Part shown: positions 56,110 to 63,990 of the stretch, piece after piece
Layout of the letters: each line of letters opens with the position of its first letter
Numbering within the stretch: the first letter of the stretch is position 1
From: a virus
IMG/VR virus record: IMGVR_UViG_3300024999_000072
Coordinates: 18,602 to 82,601 of that record
Length of the DNA stretch: 64,000 bases
Direction: 5' to 3' (one strand)
The notes under the pieces: model-generated
What the model was told of the DNA's origin: nothing
Databases searched by the model: none
Seen by the model: only the letters and a program-made list of their open reading frames with translations
Translations under genes and position numbers: made by a program

Positions 56110-56454
56110 ATGAAAATAGAGAATGCAGACAATGGAAAAGGATCATACCTAATGGACTATTCCTTGGATTTCAACATTTCTCAGACAATTGGACCGAATG
56201 ACCCAATTAAGCCAGACATTGCCCATCATGACCATGACAAAAAGATCAAAGATGAGGTTGTTAAGAGATTCAATATGCATGAGAGATTGGCTGAAATTAT
56301 CGCCAGAAACCTAGTGGCATGGGATACGTCGAAGGATAAGTCAACCGGCCTATTGCCTGAAGTTTATCTCACAAATAAACGTTACTATGAACTAATGACC
56401 GGGGAAGAGTACACGTTCAGAAGGGCTTGCAAGAGGTTCAATATCGGGGGGTAA
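56110..56454 (+). CDS. Hypothetical early protein
   Basis: A 114-residue protein with a DIAHHDHDKKIKDEVVKRF histidine/acid stretch and a Arg-rich end (RRACKRFNIGG). GGAAGGAGATAAGG lies upstream of ATG 56110. No family recognised. Confidence 0.5.
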   Translation: MKIENADNGKGSYLMDYSLDFNISQTIGPNDPIKPDIAHHDHDKKIKDEVVKRFNMHERLAEIIARNLVAWDTSKDKSTGLLPEVYLTNKRYYELMTGEEYTFRRACKRFNIGG

Positions 56455-56472
56455 TGGAAGGAGATAGAGTTA

Positions 56473-56862
56473 TTGGATGCATCGATGCGGATTATTATAT
56501 CGTGTGATATGGGTGGAGTCAGTGAGGCGGCTAGGGAGTTGCTTTGTATTTGCCGAGAACGTTGCGAAGAACTTGCAATTGCCATAATGAATATCGTCAC
56601 GCAGCCAAAGTTCAAAGAGATGATGTCGAAGATTTCGGATATTTACCTTGACACGATTGACCCAAAAGGATTAAACCTCCTAGACCGGCAACGAGCCTGG
56701 CATAAAAACCGTAACAACTACCGAAAGGTCTGCTGTTTACCCTTGATGCGTCGACCGAGATGTCGATGGAGGACAAGAGAGAGCCGGAGGAATCTGGACG
56801 GGGTTAGTCCTGGGGATGTAGTACTGGATAACGAAGGGAGTTGCGAAGATGCCGAAAGTTAA
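56473..56862 (+). CDS. Hypothetical protein with basic centre
   Basis: A 129-residue protein starting at TTG 56473 after GGAAGGAGAT. Cys pairs (CICRERC) and an Arg-rich stretch (RRPRCRWRTRESRRN) suggest nucleic-acid binding. It overlaps the next gene by 14 bases. Confidence 0.5.
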   Translation: MDASMRIIISCDMGGVSEAARELLCICRERCEELAIAIMNIVTQPKFKEMMSKISDIYLDTIDPKGLNLLDRQRAWHKNRNNYRKVCCLPLMRRPRCRWRTRESRRNLDGVSPGDVVLDNEGSCEDAES

Positions 56863-57091
56863 CGATACTAAAACACTGGATGATGTCGCGAAGGGCAAAG
56901 TTCTAACCGAAGTAAAATATCGAGATTTAGCGGATCTAATTTTCATACTTCAGGATCAAGCGAATCTCTACCACGGTCAGGATGAATGTTGCGACGAGTT
57001 AACAGTTAACCAATTCACAGAGTGGCTTCTCACAATGAAGGGGTCGGTGGAGTTGGTTGAGTATCTGCCAAGGCCGAAGCGGGAGGGATAA
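56849..57091 (+). CDS. Small hypothetical protein
   Basis: An 80-residue protein with LTEVKYRDLADLIFILQDQA and a C-terminal FTEWLLTMKG helix. GGGAGTTGCG lies upstream of ATG 56849. No family. Confidence 0.5.
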   Translation: MPKVNDTKTLDDVAKGKVLTEVKYRDLADLIFILQDQANLYHGQDECCDELTVNQFTEWLLTMKGSVELVEYLPRPKREG

Positions 57092-57094
57092 CGC

Positions 57095-57343
57095 ATGAAA
57101 AATTCATTGGGTGATCTAAACAACCATTTATTCGCCCAACTAGAGCGCTTAGGAGACGAAGAACTTAAAGGGGAAGACCTGCAAGAAGAAATCGGTAGAG
57201 CAAAATCAATTTCTGATATCGCAACACAAGTTATTGCGAACGGGACGCTAGTGCTAAAGGCAAGTTTGGCTATAAATGACGGTGACATGAGAGCAAGCGA
57301 TACAAAGTCTAAAGGGAGATTACTTGAATTGCTTGGGGGTTAA
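57095..57343 (+). CDS. Paralogous small helical protein (copy 2)
   Basis: An 82-residue protein beginning MKNSLGDLNNHLFAQLERLG, nearly identical over its first 23 residues to the 30999 protein; the rest is related but diverged. GGGAGGG precedes ATG 57095. It is followed by an HNH gene, as in copy 1. Confidence 0.65.
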   Translation: MKNSLGDLNNHLFAQLERLGDEELKGEDLQEEIGRAKSISDIATQVIANGTLVLKASLAINDGDMRASDTKSKGRLLELLGG

Positions 57344-57346
57344 GGT

Positions 57347-57928
57347 ATGCATCACTATACGCCAGAACAGGTTTCCTTCATTGAAGAGAATGTAGTAGGC
57401 CTTAGCTATAGAGATTTGACCGAAATATTCAACAAGCGCTTCAGCCTAGAATTAAGATTAAATCAAATAAGAGCATTTTCAAGAAATCATAAATTGACTA
57501 ATGGTTTGGATGGGGGTTTTAAACCAGGGAACATACCGCTTAATAAAGGCAGGAAAGGTGTCGACGGATGGGCCCCTACTCAATTCAAAAAAGGTAACAA
57601 GACGTGGAATTGCTTACCTGTTGGAACGGAAAGGTTAAACGGTGACGGTAATATAGAAATTAAGGTAGCTGATCCAGGCGAGTGGAAAACTAAGCATGTA
57701 TCAGTTTGGGAGTCCGTAAATGGCCCAGTGCCAAATGGACACGTAGTAATTTTCGGGGATAGGAACAACCGAAATTTTGAACCTAGCAATCTCATCCTTG
57801 TTTCACGGAAGCAACTCGCAAAGTTAAACCAACATAATCTTATCCAAGACGACGCTGATCTAACAAGGACAGGGGTTATCATCGCTGATATTTATAACAA
57901 AATCGGCGAGAGAAAGAAGGGAGAATAA
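57347..57928 (+). CDS. HNH homing-type endonuclease (copy 2)
   Basis: A 193-residue protein homologous to the 31255 nuclease: an N-terminal HTH-like region (YTPEQVSFIEENVVGLSYRD), QFKKGNKTWN modules and the HNH core (VWESVNGPVPNGHVVIFGD, NLILVSRKQL). ATG 57347 follows GGTTAAGGT. It belongs to a duplicated two-gene cassette. Confidence 0.82.
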   Translation: MHHYTPEQVSFIEENVVGLSYRDLTEIFNKRFSLELRLNQIRAFSRNHKLTNGLDGGFKPGNIPLNKGRKGVDGWAPTQFKKGNKTWNCLPVGTERLNGDGNIEIKVADPGEWKTKHVSVWESVNGPVPNGHVVIFGDRNNRNFEPSNLILVSRKQLAKLNQHNLIQDDADLTRTGVIIADIYNKIGERKKGE

Positions 57929-57970
57929 GTCCTTGTGTGGATTTAAAAGTGAATAAAGGAGGTAAAGGGC

Positions 57971-58471
57971 TTGGATGAAACTGAAGTCGTTGAAGAAAAA
58001 AAGAAACGCGAGCGACCTGAGTGGTACGAAAAAACGGTAAGACGTTTCCATTCTTACCGGGAAGATAAAATTTATCTGGATATACTTGTGGCGCGATATG
58101 AAACACAATTTCCAAGCAATACGGCCCAAATAAGTCTAAGCCCTGGACGCTCCATTGGAATAACAGGTGACCAGACAGGATCCAATGCGTCAAAACGAAT
58201 ACAGATTGAAAGGGAAATTGTCGAGCAGAGGCTTAAGCTTAAAGAGTTCGAAATTATTTTTAACTCATTTGGTAAGGAGCAGCAAAAGCTAATAAGGTTA
58301 AGATACCTCGAAAGATACAAAAAGGATAAAGATTTATATTTTGAATTACACATGCCAAAAAGTACCTATCGACGTATTAGGGATATGATTGTTTTTGACT
58401 CTGCAGTCGCGTTTGGTTTTTGCTCTCGAGATCAGGTTAGTTTTGAAGAAATGAGGTCTTGGTGGGAATAG
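57971..58471 (+). CDS. ArpU/DUF1492-like late transcription regulator
   Basis: A 166-residue helical protein. The C-terminal part (FGKEQQKLIRLRYLERYKKD, ELHMPKSTYRRIRDMI) resembles the sigma-region-4-like DNA-binding end of ArpU/DUF1492 regulators, which control late genes of Gram-positive phages. TTG 57971 has AAAGGAGG 8 bases upstream. It ends 12 bases before a set of GGACCTAA repeats, its likely target. Confidence 0.8.
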   Translation: MDETEVVEEKKKRERPEWYEKTVRRFHSYREDKIYLDILVARYETQFPSNTAQISLSPGRSIGITGDQTGSNASKRIQIEREIVEQRLKLKEFEIIFNSFGKEQQKLIRLRYLERYKKDKDLYFELHMPKSTYRRIRDMIVFDSAVAFGFCSRDQVSFEEMRSWWE

Positions 58472-58482
58472 CATGAATTTAT

Positions 58483-58536
58483 GGACCTAATTTGGACCTA
58501 AGTTGAACCTTTATTTGGTGAAATCCGTGGTAAGAT
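58483..58536 (+). promoter_or_regulatory. Putative activator-dependent late promoter
   Basis: Direct repeats GGACCTAA (58483-58490), GGACCTAA (58494-58501) and GAACCTTT (58505-58512) are spaced 11 bases. A -10-like TAAGAT lies at 58531-58536. No good -35 exists, but repeat 3 covers that place, which fits activation by the ArpU-like protein. Confidence 0.6.
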
Positions 58537-58560
58537 AGTAGTGTGAGAGGTTGTAATTAA

Positions 58561-58586
58561 AGGCGTTCCGAAAAGGGGCGCTTTTT
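58561..58586 (+). terminator. Intrinsic terminator downstream of the late promoter
   Basis: GCGTTCC pairs with GGGGCGC around GAAAA, followed by TTTTT. It lies between the late promoter and the first late gene, so late transcripts must read through it. Confidence 0.75.
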
Positions 58587-58610
58587 CTATGCCCATAAGG
58601 CGGTGATTCG

Positions 58611-59144
58611 ATGCTGAAACCAGCATTTGCATACAAGGAAAAACTACAGCAGAAGTACAACGAGATTATATTTCGAAATAAATACATGTTCTACAATTGC
58701 GATGCTTATTGGAGCTATGAATTTAAGCTTAACTCAGATTCATGGAATTCTATTGAAATGGTAAGCGTCGATTCCCAAGGTAATGTAATAGGGTTCATGA
58801 AGGCAAACGTTGATAGATCGGCAGAAAAGGTGTCATCTCTAGGAGTTGTGAACTTTCATAACGCTAACGCCGTATTCGCCAAAGACTTACGGCAATTCGT
58901 TTTAGACCTATTATTTAAGTTTAACTTCAGGAAGATTGAATGGACCGTCGTTATCGGTAACCCGGCCGAAAAACTATACGACAGGGTTATCGCAAAATAT
59001 GGTGGTAGTGTTACTGGGGTTCATAGGGAGACGGTCAAATTGCAGGATGGAAAGTATTACGACATGAAGGGGTATGAGGTATTCAGATCTGATTTTAAAA
59101 TCCAAGGCGGTGATTTCATTGGCAACCGAATGTGTAGGGTTTGA
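58611..59144 (+). CDS. GNAT-like acetyltransferase
   Basis: A 177-residue protein resembling GNAT proteins: strands SWNSIEMVSVD and VIGFMKANVD, then FRKIEWTVVIGNPAEKLYDRV near the acetyl-CoA site, and a YGGSVTGVHRE segment. The acetyl-CoA loop is not clearly visible. Phage homologues lie near terminase genes. ATG 58611 has AAGGCGGTGATTCG upstream. Confidence 0.6.
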   Translation: MLKPAFAYKEKLQQKYNEIIFRNKYMFYNCDAYWSYEFKLNSDSWNSIEMVSVDSQGNVIGFMKANVDRSAEKVSSLGVVNFHNANAVFAKDLRQFVLDLLFKFNFRKIEWTVVIGNPAEKLYDRVIAKYGGSVTGVHRETVKLQDGKYYDMKGYEVFRSDFKIQGGDFIGNRMCRV

Positions 59145-59310
59145 GCCCAAAGGAATTGGAGCTAAAGATAATTGCACTTACTGTAACAACTGGAACGGTA
59201 AGGCGTGCAAGGTTAAGAATCTGCTGGATGAGTTGTACGAGGAGAGCGCTAAGTTCGATGCGATTGATCGGATGATGCGGGGGAATCGAGGGATAACAGG
59301 ACCGATGTGA
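59110..59310 (+). CDS. Small Cys-rich protein
   Basis: A 66-residue protein with CTYCNNWNGKACKVKN and a helical C-terminus. GTG 59110 has CAAGGCG upstream. It overlaps the previous gene by 35 bases. A zinc site is probable. Confidence 0.5.
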   Translation: MISLATECVGFEPKGIGAKDNCTYCNNWNGKACKVKNLLDELYEESAKFDAIDRMMRGNRGITGPM

Positions 59311-59322
59311 GGAGGGTGACGC

Positions 59323-59598
59323 ATGAAGATCATAGCTTGGGAGTGCACAAATTGCGGACAATCGGTTGACGGTGATGAAAACCTAAAAGATGGCACGCGT
59401 TGCCCTGTATGCAAGGGTAGGCTTGAACCTGTTGGTGAGCATGGGGCTAAGCCACGAGGATTAACCTTGAGTGTGGAGATGAAGGGATTAAATCAATTCA
59501 AGCGAATCCTCTGCGTTATTGGTGAGTTAATCGCGGACGAACGCATTCCTGAGGCGATCAGGATGGAATATGCGAGCAAGATCATCTTGAAGGGATAG
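59323..59598 (+). CDS. Zinc-ribbon protein
   Basis: A 91-residue protein: zinc ribbon at 8-40 (CTNCGQSVDG, RCPVCKGRLE), then a helical C-terminus (QFKRILCVIGELIADER). AGGAGGGTGACGC lies upstream of ATG 59323. Confidence 0.6.
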   Translation: MKIIAWECTNCGQSVDGDENLKDGTRCPVCKGRLEPVGEHGAKPRGLTLSVEMKGLNQFKRILCVIGELIADERIPEAIRMEYASKIILKG

Positions 59599-59605
59599 TT
59601 GCTCT

Positions 59606-60220
59606 GTGGCAGACAGATTAATATGCGAAAAGTGCGGCATGGGTTGTGATATCCCGTGTGTACCGCTGAGATCCCTACTAAAGCTTTACGACGACCTAAA
59701 AACAGAAGAGAAGACAAAAATAATAAAAGACCTTAGGAAAGAACTAAGCTTAGCAGATTATGAAGTGGCAGATGACCTAAGGGTGTTAGGTGAAAAAATA
59801 ATAAGCGCTATGCCAGAGTTGCACGTCATCCGAGACTATGAAGCAAAGATTGGATACGTGCGAAGCTTCGAGGCAAAGAAGGATAAGGGAAGACAGATCA
59901 ACGCAGATTGCAGGAAGGTCAATGGAGTATATACTGCGTACCTTCCTTTTGATTTTGTCGTAACCTTCTATGAACCCAATATTTATCATATGACAGAGAA
60001 CCAGAAGAAGATTCTAATGTTGCATGAGTTGCGACACATAGGAATCGGTGAAAAAGGCTTCCGGATCGAGAACCACGACGTTGAAGATTTCAGAGATATC
60101 CTAGAAAGATTCGGCATTGAGTGGAACGGATTTGACCAAGAAGTCCCAGACATCCTAGCAGAAGTAAAAGCGGGTGGTGATGGTGGAAAAAAATCCAAGC
60201 CCAAAGGTAAGAAAAAGTAA
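59606..60220 (+). CDS. Putative phage zinc metallopeptidase
   Basis: A 204-residue protein. The HELRHIG motif (about residues 141-147, LMLHELRHIG) has the HExxH layout of zinc metallopeptidases. An N-terminal CEKCGMGCDIPC stretch and a Lys-rich tail (KKSKPKGKKK) are notable. This family is common upstream of terminase in Firmicute phages. The substrate is unknown. GTG 59606 lies 8 bases after the previous stop. Confidence 0.78.
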   Translation: MADRLICEKCGMGCDIPCVPLRSLLKLYDDLKTEEKTKIIKDLRKELSLADYEVADDLRVLGEKIISAMPELHVIRDYEAKIGYVRSFEAKKDKGRQINADCRKVNGVYTAYLPFDFVVTFYEPNIYHMTENQKKILMLHELRHIGIGEKGFRIENHDVEDFRDILERFGIEWNGFDQEVPDILAEVKAGGDGGKKSKPKGKKK

Positions 60221-60518
60221 TGAATGGGTACCACATGCAAAACAGATCAAAATGGCAGAGTTACTTTTAAATCCAGAGGACAGAAGGACAAAGCAAGATA
60301 AATGTAAAGAAGTTGGCATTACCATGAAAACCCTTTGGAAATGGATGAAGGATAAACGGTATGTCGACTATGTTAATTCGCAGATAGACCAATATACAAA
60401 CGCTGAATTGGCAGAGGTATGGAGGGCTTTGATTAACCAATGCAAGCGCGGAAATATACAGGCAATCAAGTTATTCTTTGAGATGAAAGAGCTTCATCCG
60501 GATACGAAGGCGTGGTGA
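60174..60518 (+). CDS. Small-terminase-like (phBC6A51-type) HTH protein
   Basis: A 114-residue protein with an HTH of the phBC6A51 type (RRTKQDKCKEVGITMKTLWK, WMKDKRYVDYVN) that occurs in phage small terminase or associated proteins. The start is GTG 60174 or ATG 60180; the ribosome site is unclear. It overlaps the metallopeptidase gene by 47 bases. Confidence 0.65.
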   Translation: MVMVEKNPSPKVRKSNEWVPHAKQIKMAELLLNPEDRRTKQDKCKEVGITMKTLWKWMKDKRYVDYVNSQIDQYTNAELAEVWRALINQCKRGNIQAIKLFFEMKELHPDTKAW

Positions 60519-60522
60519 TGAC

Positions 60523-61209
60523 GTGACTAGACATGCAATCCTACATACATTCTATGTTTCTGATGCGTGGGTAAACTTCAGGTTAGGCCTGATTGCTGAA
60601 CGCGGACCAATGTGCCAAGAATGTGGCAAGATTATGGCTAAGCCCAGAGAGATTATCGGTCATCATAAAACGGAGTTAACGCCTGAGAATGTCCATGATG
60701 CGATGATCTCCCTTAATCCTGACAATGTGGATCTCGTCTGTTTTGATTGTCACAACGTTATCCATAAACGCTTCGGTCATAAACCAATGGGTAGGAACGT
60801 TTATATTGTGTACGGACCACCGATGGCAGGTAAGCAAGAGTTCGTGCAGCAACGTGTGCAACGCGGTGATCTAGTAGTTGACATGGATAGGTTATATCAG
60901 GCTGTGTCAATGCTGCCGAGTTACGATAAGCCAGACAGCTTGCTTGGTAATGTTCGAGGGATTCATGGTTTATTGCTAGACAACATTAAAACGAGGTATG
61001 GCAAGTGGTCAAATGCCTGGATTATTGGCGGTTATGCGGATAAGTATAAGAGGGAGAAGTTGGCGAATGATCTTGGCGCTGAGTTAGTCTTCTGCTATGT
61101 GAGTAAGGATGAGTGCTTGCGACGATTAAAAGTCGATGACGAAAGAAAGAATCAAGGAGTTGAGTGGCGCGGATATATAACCCGATGGTTCGAAGGATAT
61201 ACTTCATAA
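60523..61209 (+). CDS. HNH nuclease fused to P-loop kinase-like domain
   Basis: A 228-residue protein. Residues 25-90 are an HNH unit (CQECGKIMAKPREIIGHHKT, then VCFDCHNVIHKRF). Residues 93-228 carry a Walker A-like GPPMAGK and an AAA/kinase-type fold (VVDMDRLYQAVSM). HNH proteins with this extension sit next to terminase genes and assist DNA packaging in phages. GTG 60523 has GGTGATGAC upstream. Confidence 0.8.
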   Translation: MTRHAILHTFYVSDAWVNFRLGLIAERGPMCQECGKIMAKPREIIGHHKTELTPENVHDAMISLNPDNVDLVCFDCHNVIHKRFGHKPMGRNVYIVYGPPMAGKQEFVQQRVQRGDLVVDMDRLYQAVSMLPSYDKPDSLLGNVRGIHGLLLDNIKTRYGKWSNAWIIGGYADKYKREKLANDLGAELVFCYVSKDECLRRLKVDDERKNQGVEWRGYITRWFEGYTS

Positions 61210-61232
61210 TTTTGCTAGAAAAGCGCTGGATA

Positions 61233-61280
61233 GTTCGACGGAGCGAACACCGAAGTCTTACGGTTTCTGGTGCTTTTTTT
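61233..61280 (+). terminator. Hairpins with terminator after the HNH-kinase gene
   Basis: GTTCG/CGAAC (61233-61248) is followed by CACCGAA/TTC-GGTG with a one-base bulge and TTTTTTT. The second hairpin is a likely intrinsic terminator. Confidence 0.6.
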
Positions 61281-61316
61281 ATTATTAAGGTGGATTACGA
61301 GAGGTGGTAATTTACT

Positions 61317-62093
61317 ATGGGATGCTTTCATACAAACCTCATGAACGAAAGAACTGGGGAAACTGGTGTCAACTATGCGGGGAGTGTAATGCAAATTATT
61401 AAATACGACAACGCGCATGATGTAACGGTAAGATTTGATAATGGATACACGACGACCTGCGAATATAAAAGCTTTAGGAAAGGCGGAGTTAAAAACCCGT
61501 ACGATAAAACCGTATACGGACATGGATACATAGGAGAGGGAAAATACAAAAGTAGTATTAACGACAAGCAAACTCCACAAAGCGTTGCATGGAATTCGAT
61601 GATGTGCAGATGTTATTCTCCTAAATTTCAATCGCGAACACCTTCTTACCTAGGTTGTGAGGTTTGTGACGAGTGGTTAAATTTTCAGAACTTCGCAAGA
61701 TGGTATGATGATAATTATTATCAAATAAGTAGTAAGGCCATGTGCCTTGACAAGGATATAATTTTCAAAGGCAATAAAGTATATTCGCCTGAAACTTGCG
61801 TATTTGTGCCGAGTGATATAAACATATTGTTTGTCAAGCGTAATGCAGTGAGAGGCAGATACCCAATCGGAGTGAATTATTATAAGGCCCTTAATAAATA
61901 TCAGGCGTCTTGTAATAACTGTACGTGCGGAACAAAATACTTAGGCTACTTCGATACACCAGAGGAAGCGTTCTATGCTTATAAATGTTATAAAGAACAA
62001 CTTATTAAAGACATTGCAAACCTATACAGGGGACTGATACCCATTCGATTATTCAACGCCATGACCGGTTATGTTGTTGATATAGACGACTAG
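61317..62093 (+). CDS. HNH/AP2-type homing endonuclease-like protein
   Basis: A 258-residue protein. WNSMMCRCYSPKFQS, YLGCEVCDEWLNFQNFARWY, LDKDIIFKGNKVYSPETCVF and a C-terminal YKALNKYQASCNNC AP2-like segment match a family widespread in phages and seen as free-standing homing endonucleases. ATG 61317 has GAGAGGTGG upstream. Insertion next to terminase-region genes fits a homing element. Confidence 0.75.
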   Translation: MGCFHTNLMNERTGETGVNYAGSVMQIIKYDNAHDVTVRFDNGYTTTCEYKSFRKGGVKNPYDKTVYGHGYIGEGKYKSSINDKQTPQSVAWNSMMCRCYSPKFQSRTPSYLGCEVCDEWLNFQNFARWYDDNYYQISSKAMCLDKDIIFKGNKVYSPETCVFVPSDINILFVKRNAVRGRYPIGVNYYKALNKYQASCNNCTCGTKYLGYFDTPEEAFYAYKCYKEQLIKDIANLYRGLIPIRLFNAMTGYVVDIDD

Positions 62094-62146
62094 CGGAAAC
62101 AGGGAAGTGGTTTAAGCAATATACTACGTAAGGGAGACGGATTATT

Positions 62147-62323
62147 ATGATTAATCTTTTAGTGATAGTTGTTATTGATGCACTTATGGATGATAAGGCG
62201 ATCGGCGGGATAAAGACAGATGTTCACGAACAGATATGCGATGGCGTGCTAGTGAAACATAATCCGGTATCAAAGATAATCCTGATAGACAAGGAGACAG
62301 GGAAGCTTGTAGTAGAGGTATAA
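62147..62323 (+). CDS. Small hypothetical protein
   Basis: A 58-residue protein, hydrophobic start (LLVIVVIDALMDDKAIG) then strand-rich end (SKIILIDKETGKLVVEV). AAGGGAGACGG lies upstream of ATG 62147. No family recognised. Confidence 0.55.
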   Translation: MINLLVIVVIDALMDDKAIGGIKTDVHEQICDGVLVKHNPVSKIILIDKETGKLVVEV

Positions 62324-62337
62324 GGGGGTGTAGGCCG

Positions 62338-62538
62338 ATGCGCAAAGACGGATTGACCGAGCAAGAAGGCAAGGTCGCGGACGCACTCGTAACGGCATGG
62401 AATGAGTTTGTGAAGCTTGAAGTTACACATACTTCTGACAGGCCGGACTTTGTAAATGGTATACATCAATGCCAACAGATTCTAGGTATGAGAGTATTAC
62501 AGAGGGATTATCCGGAAGGATATCCAATCAAGCGATAA
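62338..62538 (+). CDS. DUF7681-like phage protein
   Basis: A 66-residue protein. GLTEQEGKVADALVTAWNEF and QQILGMRVLQRDYPEGY fit the small DUF7681 family of phage proteins. The function is unknown. AGGGGGTGTAGG lies upstream of ATG 62338. Confidence 0.65.
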   Translation: MRKDGLTEQEGKVADALVTAWNEFVKLEVTHTSDRPDFVNGIHQCQQILGMRVLQRDYPEGYPIKR

Positions 62539-62568
62539 ATCCTTACAGATTATACGGAGTGATACTAG

Positions 62569-63990
62569 ATGATATGCGGCACCTGCAAGGACGAAAAACC
62601 AGACAACGAATTCACAAGGCTTAATGTTAGTAAGGATGGAACCAGGGGTCTGTGTAGGAGCTGCAAGAAAAAGCGAGACGTAAAGCATTCAGTTGCCAAA
62701 AAGGTGAACGACTTAACTCTTCCGTTTTTCGATTTGACTCCCAACTTAATAAAACGGACTGCAGCAAGAATTGGCGTCTTAAACCTTCATAAGTTTACAG
62801 ACCGAGGAAATACAAAGGGTATCCCAATGGTCAACATGCAAAACATGGGACTTAATGCAATACTGAAAGAATTGAATGAGCCTTATGAATATTGCGAGGC
62901 TAAGCAGATCAACGACTACGAATACATTCTGGTGTCATTAATGAGCGTCATGGACGTAGAAAACTTAATATACACCTTTGAAAAGTATGCACCAGCAGAC
63001 ATTAGGGCCAAGATTATTGTTGGCGGCTTTGGGGTTTGTAATATTAAGCTAATCACACCGTACATCGACATCGCTGTTTTCGGTAGAGCGGAAGGCCAGA
63101 TAAATGAAATCTTTGAAGGGAAGAGGTTTGACAATGTATGGAGAAAAAAAGATGATCCAGAGATCGAGAATAAGTATACAATTCGTCAGGTTCAATACTT
63201 AGTAGGCGGCGAGAGTGGAGTTGGTTGCAGAAATAACTGCAGGTATTGCCAATACACACATATAAGGCGACAAATACACAGTAATACAATATATAACCCA
63301 GGTAGTAAGATAGCGTCGATAGAATCAGATTGGAGTGCATTAGATCCAATAAGAGCTGGCCGCTATACTACCGCGTGGGATGGTTGGTCAGACTCAACCC
63401 GCAAGATTGTGTGTAAGCCGGTGACGGACAAGGCAATCGTCGCTAAGCTGATAGATCTTGGCAATAGAGATATCAGTGGAGCACTTAACATAAAAGTCTT
63501 TCAGATTATTGGATATCCATGGGAAACCAAGGAGTCAATCATTGAAGACATGGAGAGGTGTAAGGAAATACTCAAGGAAGTTGACAGGAATATAAGGAAT
63601 AAGGTTGTCTTGTCGTTTCTTAATACACCATTCGGGCCTGAGCCGATAACGCCAATGCAATATGATGCTGCGAACATTAAGGTATCATGGCGTGATGTTA
63701 TTAACTTTAACGAGTATTACGTTGGCAAGAAAGTAATGGCGCACATTGTGCCGTTTATAACTGGGTCATTTACACTGCTGAAGCGTGTCTTTATTCATAG
63801 GGCAGAGACTAAGGACCTTGATCTATTTAAGAGCATAGTGTTCTCAAGTAAGCTTAAAAGGATGCCTGATGTGGATAAAATTAAGTGGTTACTCAAATAC
63901 GGAATTATCGACAATAAAATGTTTGGTAAAATCGAAAGTGCGGCGTTCGATTATCTCGTACCTCCCCCCGGTAACCTCAAATTTAATTAG
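62569..63990 (+). CDS. Radical SAM protein with N-terminal zinc motif
   Basis: A 473-residue protein. Residues 1-35 hold a zinc knuckle (CGTCKDEKP, CRSCKKKR). Residues 115-190 are a Rossmann-like (B12-binding type) domain. The iron-sulphur Cys triad is Cys220, 224 and 227 (GCRNNCRYC). Later segments (FQIIGYPWETKESI) match radical SAM barrels. It has the same general architecture as the 47294 protein, with an extra N-terminal zinc finger. The substrate is unknown. It ends 10 bases from the window edge. Confidence 0.82.
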   Translation: MICGTCKDEKPDNEFTRLNVSKDGTRGLCRSCKKKRDVKHSVAKKVNDLTLPFFDLTPNLIKRTAARIGVLNLHKFTDRGNTKGIPMVNMQNMGLNAILKELNEPYEYCEAKQINDYEYILVSLMSVMDVENLIYTFEKYAPADIRAKIIVGGFGVCNIKLITPYIDIAVFGRAEGQINEIFEGKRFDNVWRKKDDPEIENKYTIRQVQYLVGGESGVGCRNNCRYCQYTHIRRQIHSNTIYNPGSKIASIESDWSALDPIRAGRYTTAWDGWSDSTRKIVCKPVTDKAIVAKLIDLGNRDISGALNIKVFQIIGYPWETKESIIEDMERCKEILKEVDRNIRNKVVLSFLNTPFGPEPITPMQYDAANIKVSWRDVINFNEYYVGKKVMAHIVPFITGSFTLLKRVFIHRAETKDLDLFKSIVFSSKLKRMPDVDKIKWLLKYGIIDNKMFGKIESAAFDYLVPPPGNLKFN

